Below, in pieces: positions 1-5,898 of a stretch of DNA of 12,407 nt (the stretch's first letter is position 1; each line of letters starts with the position of its first letter). Where the stretch lies: positions 1 through 12,407 of the forward strand of contig CAKRIZ010000048.1 in NCBI GenBank assembly GCA_934351445.1. Reading direction: 5' to 3'. Under the pieces are notes generated by a model. That model saw nothing but the letters and a program-made list of their open reading frames with translations. It was not told where the DNA came from and did no database searches. The stretch is from an uncultured Eubacterium sp. (GTDB lineage: Bacteria > Bacillota > Clostridia > Lachnospirales > Lachnospiraceae). A program made the translations under genes and the position numbers.

Positions 1-1
1 C

Positions 2-244
2 GAGGTGGATTTCCTCGTTCAGCGGGAGAACGACATCTTCCCCGTGGAGGTCAAATCCGAAGCCAACACAACCAGCAGGAGCATGAAGAAGTTCAAGGAA
101 CTGTTCCCTGATCAGGTCAAGCTCCGCATCCGTTTCTCATTGGACAATCTGAAACTGGACGATGATGTGTTGAATATCCCACTGTTCATGGCAGATCAGG
201 CGGATCGATTGATTGGATTGGCATTGGAACAGAGGAAGCACTGA
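2..244 (+). CDS. C-terminal fragment of an AAA ATPase with DUF4143-type domain (5' end outside window)
   Basis: The reading frame is open from the window edge and stops with TGA at 242-244, so only the last 80 residues are visible. The fragment begins EVDFLVQ and continues to FPVEVKSE. An acidic residue in a hydrophobic strand followed by an E-x-K strand is the PD-(D/E)xK-like signature typical of the C-terminal DUF4143 domain of prokaryotic AAA ATPases (the 'ATP-binding protein' family). The remainder (MKKFKELFP, then NIPLFMADQADRLI) matches the usual end of that family, where a short helix follows the nuclease-like fold. The ATPase half is not visible. Its first 50 or so codons prefer C in the third position (ttc, ctc, aac, gac, atc, gtc), unlike the AT-rich genes that follow, which suggests a different origin. 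The biological role of this family is not well defined. Confidence 0.7.
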   Translation, partial: EVDFLVQRENDIFPVEVKSEANTTSRSMKKFKELFPDQVKLRIRFSLDNLKLDDDVLNIPLFMADQADRLIGLALEQRKH

Positions 245-497
245 TGTATATGGCTAAACTATATGAACCTAAATGCAATCCTAAATGGATGCATTCTTCA
301 CTATCTGGATTCCAATCTGGGGTAATGGAAAAACTTCCCCCTTCTTCTATATGGTCTCATTAAATGAATTGAAGTTTTTTTAACTCCTCGCGCCTGATTG
401 TAGGTTGCTAACTTGTTATATTTTATTTGCTTTTTTCTTTTTCATACCGCTGGAGATACTGATTGTATGTATTAATGAGATGAGGATGCAAAAGGAG
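245..497. other. AT-rich intergenic gap, no gene seen
   Basis: I see no credible coding region on either strand. A small imperfect hairpin (AATGCAATCC at 272-281 against GGATGCATT at 287-295, one bulged A) lies just behind the ATPase fragment but has no T-tract, so it is not a convincing terminator. A second weak fold (GGAA/TTCC inside GGGG/CCCC) lies around 319-345. A T-rich stretch follows around 420-445. The gap separates two genes of different codon style and may be a junction. Confidence 0.4.
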
Positions 498-526
498 TGT
501 ACAAATTTGAGCAGGGAGGGTATAAT
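498..526 (+). promoter_or_regulatory. Promoter of the DUF4258/YgiT pair
   Basis: A perfect TATAAT lies at 521-526 with TGTACA (4 of 6 against TTGACA) at 498-503, giving a 17-bp spacer. Transcription would start near 533, about 40 nt before the first gene. Confidence 0.6.
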
Positions 527-571
527 ATTACAAACGGACATAATAGGAGTGGAGAGGGGAGATGATATCAA

Positions 572-880
572 ATGGACATAGATCAGATTAAAGTGCTGTG
601 CAGGGACGCAACGATTGAGGTAACACAACATATTCTGATGAGATGCCAACAGCGGAATATTTCTTATGAAGAAATCAAAGAAGTTATAAAAAATGGGGAG
701 ATCATAGAGGAATATCCCGATGATTATCCCTATCCAAGTTGTTTGATATTGGGTATGACGCTCAACGGGCGAAAGATACATGTGGTTGTAGGTATTGGTG
801 AAAGCAAGCTTTGGCTAATAACAGCGTATGAACCAGATCCATCTCAGTGGGACGAAGCGCTGAAAAAGAGAAAGGAATAA
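572..880 (+). CDS. DUF4258 family protein, probable toxin of a toxin-antitoxin pair
   Basis: This 102-residue protein starts at ATG 572 behind a strong purine-rich site (GGAGAGGGGAG, 551-561). Seen directly: a helical N-terminus, the segment TQHILMRCQQRNIS (H20, R24, R28) followed by EEIKEVIKNGEIIEEYPDD, then GRKIHVVVGIGESKLWLITAYEPD. The H-x3-R-x3-R helix, the 'G-x-I-I-E-x-Y-P-x-D' strand and the terminal 'ITAYEPD' strand are the pattern of the DUF4258 family. That family is generally placed near the RelE/BECR fold and is often found beside YgiT-type zinc-finger genes. Only 4 nt separate it from the next gene, so the two are co-transcribed. The toxin assignment is inferred from family and neighbour; no activity can be read from sequence. 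Confidence 0.75.
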   Translation: MDIDQIKVLCRDATIEVTQHILMRCQQRNISYEEIKEVIKNGEIIEEYPDDYPYPSCLILGMTLNGRKIHVVVGIGESKLWLITAYEPDPSQWDEALKKRKE

Positions 881-884
881 TCGT

Positions 885-1109
885 ATGGATAGATGTTTTT
901 ATTGCAAGGGAGAAATGCGGGATGATTTCTGCAATTATATGGTGGACTTGGATGGACATTTTATTATTATAAAGCATGTGCCGTGTCATAAGTGCAGTCA
1001 GTGTGGTGAAGTATCCTATAGTGGTGAGGTGGTTGCTCGGATTGAGGAAATTGTAAAGAAATTGAAAGAAGCCCTGACAGAAGTTGCAATTGTAGAATAT
1101 GCGGCATAA
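885..1109 (+). CDS. YgiT-type zinc-finger protein, probable antitoxin partner
   Basis: A 74-residue protein starting at ATG 885, with its ribosome binding site (AAAGGAA) inside the last codons of the upstream gene. The N-terminus carries C4-x2-C7, and C37-x2-C40 sits in the motif VPCHKCSQCGE. This is the two-knuckle zinc site of the YgiT/MqsA N-terminal domain, followed by the family's typical YSGEVVARIEEI segment and a basic-amphipathic helix. Unlike full MqsA there is no C-terminal helix-turn-helix, so this is the short form that is commonly encoded next to DUF4258 or MqsR-like genes. It probably neutralises the upstream protein by binding it. Whether it can bind DNA without the HTH is unclear. 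Stop is TAA at 1107-1109, and an intrinsic terminator follows at 1162. Confidence 0.8.
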   Translation: MDRCFYCKGEMRDDFCNYMVDLDGHFIIIKHVPCHKCSQCGEVSYSGEVVARIEEIVKKLKEALTEVAIVEYAA

Positions 1110-1161
1110 ATAAATAGGCGAATATTGAAAATGTTACTTCGCTGAAGACAGATAAGCAAAG

Positions 1162-1198
1162 AGCCCTTGTTGTGATGTATTGTCCACAAGGGCTTTTT
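1162..1198 (+). terminator. Intrinsic terminator of the DUF4258/YgiT operon
   Basis: A perfect 9-bp stem AGCCCTTGT (1162-1170) with ACAAGGGCT (1186-1194) and a 15-nt loop runs straight into TTTTT. It closes the two-gene unit about 50 nt after the stop. Confidence 0.85.
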
Positions 1199-1423
1199 CT
1201 TATTCCCCCCTGATCAGATAGACAAAGGTAGTGGCGATAACTTGTGCCAGTTCCTGAAGTTTTATGTCTGTGACATACTGTTTCGGTTTCGATGCGAGTA
1301 ATGACACTTGAAAAGGCACGGTATCTCGTTTTTTGTGAAATATATATTATAACTATGGTATGGATCAATTGATGTCAGAGTTGATGTCAAAAGTGCCGTT
1401 GAGAAAGCAAAAAATGTGTAGGT
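1199..1423. other. Non-coding stretch between the TA terminator and the tRNA terminator; possible remnant ORF on minus
   Basis: There is no gene with a start and ribosome binding site. On the minus strand a frame is open from about 1346 to a stop at 1200-1202. Its end reads like protein (..VTDIKLQELAQVIATTF..) but it has an in-frame stop at 1347-1349 and no ATG, so at best it is a decayed 3' fragment that I cannot name. A 12-bp-period direct repeat of TTGATGTCA lies at 1369-1377 and 1381-1389. Its position beside a tRNA 3' end makes debris of an integrated element plausible but unproven. Confidence 0.3.
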
Positions 1424-1477
1424 AAAAAAAGAAAAGACCCTCGAAACTCTTGATAAATCAAGGGTTTGATGGTCTTT
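1424..1477 (-). terminator. Intrinsic terminator of tRNA-Leu (minus strand)
   Basis: Reading on the minus strand, a two-tier hairpin follows the tRNA within a few bases. The outer stem is AAAGACC (1471-1477 complement) with GGTCTTT (1433-1439 complement). The inner stem pairs 1457-1467 with 1444-1454 (11 bp, one mismatch, 2-nt loop plus neighbours). It is followed by a T-rich tail (complement of 1424-1435, T4-C-T7). Confidence 0.8.
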
Positions 1478-1479
1478 CA

Positions 1480-1560
1480 TGCGGATAACAGGACTTGAAC
1501 CTGCACGTCGTGGACACTAGAACCTAAATCTAGCGCGTCTGCCAATTCCGCCATATCCGC
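1480..1560 (-). tRNA. tRNA-Leu, anticodon UAG
   Basis: On the minus strand the acceptor arms GCGGATA and TATCCGC pair perfectly. The D arm is GCG/CGC around the AATTGGCAGA loop, and the anticodon arm is CTAGA-TTTAGGT-TCTAG with anticodon TAG. The variable arm is long (about 12 nt with a GTC/GAC stem) as expected for a class II tRNA, and the T arm has the loop TTCAAGT. The discriminator base is A (position 1480), correct for leucine. No CCA is encoded, as bases 1477-1479 give TGA on the minus strand, so CCA must be added enzymatically. It decodes CUA/CUN leucine codons. It has its own promoter (1611-1639) and terminator. Confidence 0.95.
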
Positions 1561-1610
1561 CTGCTGCGTACCTGAGCGTCTGAGCGCATCCTAGTACGTC
1601 TGCACTATCC

Positions 1611-1639
1611 AGTATACGATACCGTTTCATAAAAATCAA
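1611..1639 (-). promoter_or_regulatory. Promoter of tRNA-Leu
   Basis: On the minus strand TTGATT (complement of 1634-1639), a 17-bp spacer and TATACT (complement of 1611-1616) form a good sigma-A type promoter. Transcription would start about 45 nt before the mature tRNA 5' end. It is divergent from the GntR promoter, with only 20 bp between the two -35 boxes. Confidence 0.7.
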
Positions 1640-1659
1640 TCAAAAATAATTGAAAAGTG

Positions 1660-1688
1660 TTGACAAATGGGTTGTGCGGTGATATGGT
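1660..1688 (+). promoter_or_regulatory. Promoter of the GntR/ABC operon
   Basis: A perfect -35 TTGACA (1660-1665) is followed after 17 bp by TATGGT (1683-1688). The start point near 1695 leaves a leader of roughly 90 nt before the GntR start. The spacer and the region just after -10 are covered by the dyad described in the next entry, so regulator binding would block polymerase. Confidence 0.75.
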
Positions 1689-1716
1689 TAATTACACAAG
1701 TAATGAACCGCACAAC
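1671..1716. promoter_or_regulatory. Nested inverted repeats: likely GntR/YtrA operator
   Basis: GTTGTGCGGT (1671-1680) is the exact reverse complement of ACCGCACAAC (1707-1716), with 26 bp between the arms. Inside lies a second dyad, GGTTAATTAC (1686-1695) against GTAATGAACC (1700-1709), 9 of 10 matching with a 4-bp centre. The outer left arm is in the promoter spacer, the inner left arm overlaps the -10, and the right arms lie just downstream of the start. This arrangement is what self-repression by the dimeric GntR protein encoded next would need. The binding itself is inference. Confidence 0.65.
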
Positions 1717-1787
1717 TAAATAAGTGAAAAGAAATAGAGAGTTATGTAACTGTCAGAAACAGATGCATAGACAGGGAGGTGTAACAT

Positions 1788-2150
1788 TTGAATGAACTGT
1801 TATCTCAGGATAAATCCATTTATTTGCAGCTAAGTGAGATGATAGAGACAGATATCCTGCGTGGGATTCTGCTGGAGGAGGAACGGGTGCCCAGTACGAA
1901 TGAACTGGCGAAGCTCTATACCATCAATCCGGCGACTGCAGCGAAGGGAATCAATCTGCTCGTGGATGAGGGAATCTTGTATAAAAAGAGGGGGATCGGC
2001 ATGTTTGTAGCAAAGGGTGCAAAGGAACAGATCATAAATAAGCGTAAAGATGCATTTTATGAAAATTATATGAAAGGCCTGCTAGAAGAAGCAAAGAGCC
2101 TGGGTATCAGCAGTGATCAGTTAATTGAGATGATCCGCGCGCATGAATAG
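1788..2150 (+). CDS. GntR-family (YtrA subfamily) transcriptional regulator
   Basis: A 120-residue DNA-binding repressor. The start is TTG at 1788, behind AGGGAGGTG (1773-1781) at good spacing; the nearby ATG at 1792 is out of frame. The N-terminus (IYLQLSEMIETDILRG) and residues about 32-74, containing the ERVPSTNELAKLYTINPATAAKGI helix-turn-helix and the LLYKKRGIGMFV-like wing, are classic GntR winged helix. The short helical C-terminus of about 45 residues, with no large ligand domain, defines the YtrA type. YtrA proteins typically repress their own ABC transporter operon and respond to cell-wall-active antibiotics or envelope stress. Here the gene is first of a four-gene unit and overlaps the next reading frame's upstream ATG. 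A strong candidate operator lies in its promoter. Function is confident at family level; the inducer is unknown. Confidence 0.9.
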   Translation: MNELLSQDKSIYLQLSEMIETDILRGILLEEERVPSTNELAKLYTINPATAAKGINLLVDEGILYKKRGIGMFVAKGAKEQIINKRKDAFYENYMKGLLEEAKSLGISSDQLIEMIRAHE

Positions 2151-2163
2151 GGGGATGAATAAT

Positions 2164-3039
2164 ATGGGACAGTTAGTATGTGAGAATCTTACAAAACAGT
2201 ATGGAAAGAAACAGGTGCTGGATGGCATTGACCTGACGATTGAGCAGGGAAAGATCTATGGACTGATCGGAAGAAATGGAGCCGGTAAGACGACGCTGCT
2301 GTCGATTCTGACAGCACAGAATCCGGCAACAGGCGGAACCGTCACATATGATGGCATGCCGGTGTGGGAGAACCGTGAGGCGTTGGATCATCTGTGCTTT
2401 TCCAGAGAACTCAATACGCTCTCTGTGCTTGGTCCGAATACGATTAAGGTCAAAGAATATCTCCGGATGGCACGCACGTATTATCCGAACTGGGATGTCG
2501 GGATGGAAAAACGATTGGTAGAGCAGTTTGGTCTGGATGTGAAAAAGAAGATCTCCAAGATGTCCAAAGGCATGCTGTCGATGGTGACGATCATTGTCGC
2601 GCTGGCGAGTAAAGCGGAGATCACGATCCTTGATGAGCCGGTGGCTGGTCTGGATGTGGTAGCCAGAGAAGATTTTTACCGGCTGATCTTAGAGGAGCAT
2701 GAGGCTACCGGCAGAACATTTGTGATCTCCACGCATATCATTGAGGAGGCGGCAAATGTTTTCGGGGAAGTCATTTTCTTAAAAGACGGTAAGATCTTAT
2801 TAAAGGAGGATACGCAGGAATTGCTGGAGCGCGCAGTACATGTGAGTGGTCTTGCAGAGGAGGTAGATAGCGCATGCGCACATCTTACGGTGCATCATAC
2901 AGAGATGATCGGACGCAGCAAGGGCGTGACGGTACTGCTCGAAGAAGGACAGTCGCTGGCTGACGGCTATGATGTGACGGTGCAGCCGGTATCGCTGCAG
3001 AATCTGTTTGTAGCATTGTGTGGAAGGGAGGCATCATAA
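2164..3039 (+). CDS. ABC transporter ATP-binding protein (YtrB-like)
   Basis: A 291-residue cytoplasmic ATPase that should energise the two permeases encoded next. Among three in-frame ATGs (2143, 2155, 2164) I chose 2164 because GGGGG at 2150-2154 is then correctly spaced and the protein begins MGQLVCENLTKQYG, the normal ABC start. Residues 36-43 GRNGAGKT are Walker A, 153-159 ITILDEP are Walker B, D164 is in the D-loop, and H191 is the switch histidine. The signature is the variant MSKGML (133-138) rather than LSGGQ. The usual Q-loop glutamine is not obvious (the region reads LCFSRELN, 77-84). A C-terminal extension from about 220 to 291 is of unknown role. Its frame lies only 13 nt after the GntR stop and its stop overlaps the next start by one base. 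Substrate cannot be read; homologues are linked to peptide antibiotic resistance. Confidence 0.92.
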   Translation: MGQLVCENLTKQYGKKQVLDGIDLTIEQGKIYGLIGRNGAGKTTLLSILTAQNPATGGTVTYDGMPVWENREALDHLCFSRELNTLSVLGPNTIKVKEYLRMARTYYPNWDVGMEKRLVEQFGLDVKKKISKMSKGMLSMVTIIVALASKAEITILDEPVAGLDVVAREDFYRLILEEHEATGRTFVISTHIIEEAANVFGEVIFLKDGKILLKEDTQELLERAVHVSGLAEEVDSACAHLTVHHTEMIGRSKGVTVLLEEGQSLADGYDVTVQPVSLQNLFVALCGREAS

Positions 3040-3707
3040 TGAAAATGAATGGATTGACACGTTCACTGCGTTATGCGGGCTTTCGAGCCGGGCGGGTGCT
3101 TGGGACGGCAATATTGATGACCGCAGTATTTGTGTTGTATTTTACACTGATAGCCGGTGAAGCATTCAGCATGCAGAATCTGGTGTCGCGCCTTCCGGAG
3201 ACCGTGTTATTTATCGGTGCGCTTATATTTATGATCTATGGAATGCTGGACCTGGTGACCTACACGCAGTTGACGCTCAGCTACGGTTCCACGCGAAAGG
3301 ATGCAATGATCAGTGTGATCTACATGGATCTGCTGCAGATTGTCGGGATGCTTTTCGTCGTATATCTGATTTTCACATTTGCACCGGCAGCATGGATGCC
3401 GATGGGTACATTAGAGGCATGCGCACTGGCGCAGAATATATTTTTTATTGCCAGCAGCATTGCGCTGATAAACGGTATGCTGATCTACCGTTTCGGAAAG
3501 GTGGCATACTATATATTTACGTTTCTGGCGGCAGTGATCAGTGGGGCGGTTGCGGGTTTTACGACTTTTATGGGCAAGATGTCTGTATTGGGCAATGTGT
3601 TCCAGATCGGTGGCTTGTCAATGTTTGATCTGATCGGAGTTGTGTTATTTGTGACTGTATCGGTCATCTGCTGGCTGTTTATCCGTAAAATAGAGGTACG
3701 TGTGTAA
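3039..3707 (+). CDS. ABC transporter permease-like membrane protein 1
   Basis: A 222-residue integral membrane protein starting at ATG 3039, whose A is shared with the TAA stop of the ATPase gene (translational coupling); GGAAGGGAGG at 3022-3031 is the ribosome binding site. An upstream in-frame GTG at 3018 is disfavoured. I see six hydrophobic segments at about residues 20-40, 54-72, 92-116, 130-150, 156-178 and 196-215, with a short basic N-terminus and the ending IRKIEVRV in the cytoplasm. Two motifs recur in the next gene's product at equivalent places: SYGSTRKDA (81-89) between TM2 and TM3, and YRFGKVAYYIF (150-160) before TM5. The two proteins are therefore paralogues that probably form the heterodimeric pore of the transporter. 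No known-family name can be given beyond ABC-2-like permease. Confidence 0.8.
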   Translation: MKMNGLTRSLRYAGFRAGRVLGTAILMTAVFVLYFTLIAGEAFSMQNLVSRLPETVLFIGALIFMIYGMLDLVTYTQLTLSYGSTRKDAMISVIYMDLLQIVGMLFVVYLIFTFAPAAWMPMGTLEACALAQNIFFIASSIALINGMLIYRFGKVAYYIFTFLAAVISGAVAGFTTFMGKMSVLGNVFQIGGLSMFDLIGVVLFVTVSVICWLFIRKIEVRV

Positions 3708-3742
3708 ACAATAGAGTGTTGACGGTAGGAGGGAATTGATAG

Positions 3743-4471
3743 ATGAAACGGTATATACAGGATGTGTGGAAACAGCTCTGCCTGATGCGGGATCTGCTGC
3801 TTGCTGGAGTACTGTTCCTGGGTGGTCTGTATGTGGTAGGTATGGTGATTGCGGTTGTATTGATGTCGGGTGCAGAAGAGGACAGCGTATTTTTGATGGG
3901 CAGCCTGATGGTAGTAGGGGCACTGTTCTATATGTGTTTCTTTTCGGCTGCCCAGATGGTCACAAATTACAATTATGCGATTGCCATGGGGCAGACGCGC
4001 AGGCAGACGCTGCCGGCATATATGGCGGCGACATGGGTGGTTTATCTGGTCTTTGATCTGGCAGTTGTGCTATTGCATTGGATCGAACAGCGTTTTCTGG
4101 CAGTGATCTATCCGGGAATCGTACAGGAGGACGTTGTGCAGCCGATCCTGCGCTGGCAGTATCTGCTGCTCATTGCGCTGGCAGGCATGGCAGTGACGAT
4201 GCTGATGGGTGCAGCGGTCACACGTTTCGGGCGGACGGCATATTATGTATTCTGGGTAGTGATGCTGGTCATCCTGATCGGTTTGCCGCGCGGGTTTACT
4301 TATCTGGAGCAATATCAGTCAGGCAGTGCGCTCACAATAGCGTTGCAGCAGATGATCGCATATGTGGGTGCGCATGTGCGGCTTGTCCTGACGGCAGGTG
4401 GCGTGATTGGTTCGGTGATCTGCATCATAGCAGCATGTCTGATGCTGCGCAGGCAGCAGGTATCTATTTAA
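3743..4471 (+). CDS. ABC transporter permease-like membrane protein 2
   Basis: A 242-residue membrane protein with ATG at 3743 and ribosome binding site AGGAGGG (3727-3733), 35 nt after the previous stop. Six hydrophobic segments are visible at about 18-41, 50-70, 95-115, 139-159, 166-182 and 211-235. The AMGQTRRQT loop (81-89) and TRFGRTAYYVF (160-170) align with SYGSTRKDA and YRFGKVAYYIF of the preceding protein. This supports descent from a common ancestor by duplication and joint assembly with the shared ATPase. The loop basic residues (TRR, TRK) lie where coupling helices of ABC-2 permeases meet the ATPase; that role is inference. The cytoplasmic tail ends RRQQVSI. Substrate unknown. The stop codon lies inside a small tandem repeat. 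Confidence 0.8.
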   Translation: MKRYIQDVWKQLCLMRDLLLAGVLFLGGLYVVGMVIAVVLMSGAEEDSVFLMGSLMVVGALFYMCFFSAAQMVTNYNYAIAMGQTRRQTLPAYMAATWVVYLVFDLAVVLLHWIEQRFLAVIYPGIVQEDVVQPILRWQYLLLIALAGMAVTMLMGAAVTRFGRTAYYVFWVVMLVILIGLPRGFTYLEQYQSGSALTIALQQMIAYVGAHVRLVLTAGGVIGSVICIIAACLMLRRQQVSI

Positions 4472-4497
4472 TGATGGTTAATGATAGTTAATGATAG
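4468..4497 (+). repeat. Three tandem 10-bp repeats at the permease stop codon
   Basis: TTAATGATGG, TTAATGATAG and TTAATGATAG follow each other without gap (4468-4477, 4478-4487, 4488-4497). The first copy carries the TAA stop of permease 2. Slippage here would change only the 3' untranslated part. Confidence 0.8.
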
Positions 4498-4561
4498 CTG
4501 CTGATATCTGGTGGTCAGCCAGCGGATCATCATAAAATAAGAGCGTATGAGGGAAGAAAAG

Positions 4562-5383
4562 ATGGGTAACATACAACAATTTGCAAAAAAGCATACATTC
4601 ATCTACTGTATTCTGGCAGAGATTTTTGTACTCGGGGGCATGATGCTGTGCTCGGTTGCATGGCAGATACTGTTTAAAAATGTACCACTCGGAGAATACC
4701 AGCTGCTGGCATTGCAGGAAGCGTGCGGCGCATTGCTCGCTTACGCGGTGCTCAGACAGTGTGGACGCGGTGATGTGTTGGCAGAAAAAGGGATCGGTTT
4801 TTCGAAAGGTCTGGCTGTCGGCGGCTATTTTCTGGTGGTCGGTGTGATCGCTGCAGCTGCTCAGCTTGCTTCTTATGAAGGTGAACGAATATTGTGCCCC
4901 GGATATGAGATCGTGGCGTTTGTAGTCTGCATGTTTCTGGTCGGTATGACAGAAGAATTTCTGTGCAGAGGGGCGATTGCGGGGCTATTGCTTGAACGTT
5001 ACGGAGCGACGAAACAGGGTGTGTGGAAGGCGGTGATCGTATCCGGCATTCTGTTTGGAATGGCGCACCTGACAAATCTGATTGGTGCAGATCCGGTCGG
5101 TGTATTTGTGCAGTGCGTGGTTGCAGGAATGATGGGGATGGCGTTTGCGGCGATCTATTTCCGCTCGGGAAATATCTGGGTGGTTGTGTTTTTACATGGA
5201 TTTATAGATCTGTGCGGATTGATTACGAGTGGATTGTACGGAACGGGCGGTGCATCAGAGGTGATCTCGGGATATCAGCTCGTGCAGCTGATCGGCGTGA
5301 TCTATTATGTGATTTTATTGGCAGTATTACTGCGTAAGAAGAAAATGAATGAAATTCTGATGCGGATGAATCCGGAGCAGTAG
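4562..5383 (+). CDS. CPBP family intramembrane glutamic endopeptidase
   Basis: A 273-residue polytopic membrane protein of the CPBP (CAAX protease and bacteriocin-processing, ABI) family. The ATG at 4562 is preferred over 4547 because AGGGAAG (4550-4556) then sits at normal spacing. The three signature motifs are intact: EExxxR at E131-E132-R136 (TEEFLCRG), FxxxH at F165-H169 (LFGMAHL) and HxxxD at H212-D216 (FLHGFIDL). About eight hydrophobic segments can be seen, the first starting near residue 12. Members cleave within membranes or act in bacteriocin maturation and self-immunity; here the substrate is unknown. It follows the ABC operon by 90 nt in the same direction, so it may share that operon's readthrough. 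A functional link to an antibiotic- or bacteriocin-responsive exporter is attractive but inferred. The basic C-terminus (RKKKMNEILMR) should be cytoplasmic. Confidence 0.88.
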   Translation: MGNIQQFAKKHTFIYCILAEIFVLGGMMLCSVAWQILFKNVPLGEYQLLALQEACGALLAYAVLRQCGRGDVLAEKGIGFSKGLAVGGYFLVVGVIAAAAQLASYEGERILCPGYEIVAFVVCMFLVGMTEEFLCRGAIAGLLLERYGATKQGVWKAVIVSGILFGMAHLTNLIGADPVGVFVQCVVAGMMGMAFAAIYFRSGNIWVVVFLHGFIDLCGLITSGLYGTGGASEVISGYQLVQLIGVIYYVILLAVLLRKKKMNEILMRMNPEQ

Positions 5384-5396
5384 CCAGAAATTACCT

Positions 5397-5426
5397 CTCA
5401 TATTTTATGTGTGTGCGGAAACACTA
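5397..5426 (+). promoter_or_regulatory. Weak candidate sigma-G-type promoter before the SASP gene
   Basis: CTCATA (5397-5402) and, 17 bp later, AACACTA (5420-5426) resemble the forespore pattern of a CATA-like -35 with a CATACTA -10 (5 of 7). The match is partial. The case rests mainly on the family's known forespore expression. A small hairpin TGAGTA/TACTCA (5431-5448) lies between it and the gene. Confidence 0.3.
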
Positions 5427-5478
5427 GCAATGAGTACAAAGCTACTCAAAAAGCAAAAGTATGATGGAGGAAACAACC

Positions 5479-5691
5479 ATGGCAACAAGCAATTCAAAGA
5501 GTGGTACAAACCAGATGGAAGTACCTGAGGCAAAAGACGCAATGAAGCGTTTTAAGGAAGAAGTCGCAAGTGAGTTAGGCGTACAGTTAAAGGACGGCTA
5601 CAACGGAGATCTGTCTTCACGTGAGGCAGGTTCTATCGGTGGCGAGATGGTCCGCAAGATGATCAAGAAGCAGGAGGAGCAGATGAAATAA
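5479..5691 (+). CDS. Alpha/beta-type small acid-soluble spore protein (SASP)
   Basis: A 70-residue DNA-binding protein made in the forespore, which coats and protects spore DNA and is degraded at germination. ATG 5479 is chosen because GGAGG (5466-5470) precedes it at 8 nt; ATGs at 5461 and 5464 lie upstream of or within that site. The family core is complete: PEAKDAMKRFKEEVASELGVQLKDGYNGDL (16-45) and SSREAGSIGGEMVRKMI (46-62). The segment EEVASELGV is the region where the germination protease GPR cuts its SASP substrates. The N-terminus (ATSNSKSGTNQM) is variable in the family. The length is normal. The gene stands alone between a CPBP gene and a strong terminator, as SASP genes usually do. 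It shows that the host forms, or descends from, endospore formers. Confidence 0.95.
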   Translation: MATSNSKSGTNQMEVPEAKDAMKRFKEEVASELGVQLKDGYNGDLSSREAGSIGGEMVRKMIKKQEEQMK

Positions 5692-5710
5692 TTTCATCGC
5701 TTCCGTTGCA

Positions 5711-5795
5711 AAAAAAGACAGGGTATATCCGGGTGCTGCTGGTGCGCGTGAAGGCGCAGAAACAGGTGGCTGCCATCGGATATACCCTGTTTTTG
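5711..5795. terminator. Long-stem terminator after SASP, probably bidirectional
   Basis: A perfect 14-bp stem ACAGGGTATATCCG (5718-5731) with CGGATATACCCTGT (5777-5790) is flanked by A6 on the left and T5 on the right, so it can stop transcription from both sides. The 45-nt loop is itself structured: TGCGC (5743-5747) pairs with GCGCA (5754-5758). Such a big loop is unusual for an intrinsic terminator. Confidence 0.8.
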
Positions 5796-5859
5796 TTGCC
5801 TGATGGGGCATTTTTCTATAGATGATATATAAATTCTATATAAAAAATGAAAAAAGTTA

Positions 5860-5888
5860 TGGAAATTCCAAAATTCCTATGTTATAAT
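5860..5888 (+). promoter_or_regulatory. Promoter of tig
   Basis: TGGAAA (5860-5865), a 17-bp spacer and a perfect TATAAT (5883-5888) with an upstream TG (5880-5881) form an extended -10 promoter. The start would be near 5895, leaving about 100 nt of leader before the tig ATG. Confidence 0.75.
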
Positions 5889-5898
5889 CCATAAATGA

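Noticed and set aside
272..295. Hairpin after the ATPase fragment as a terminator
   Set aside because: The stem is 9 bp with a bulge and no T-tract follows.
416..781. A 121-codon minus-strand frame across the TA-like promoter and DUF4258 gene
   Set aside because: It conflicts with a well-supported promoter, ribosome binding site and gene on the plus strand, and the protein looks like translated AT-rich antisense.
1200..1346. Minus-strand open frame ending ..VTDIKLQELAQVIATTFVYL..
   Set aside because: It reads like a protein end but has an upstream in-frame stop, no ATG and no ribosome binding site. I could not assign a family, so it is only mentioned as a possible remnant.
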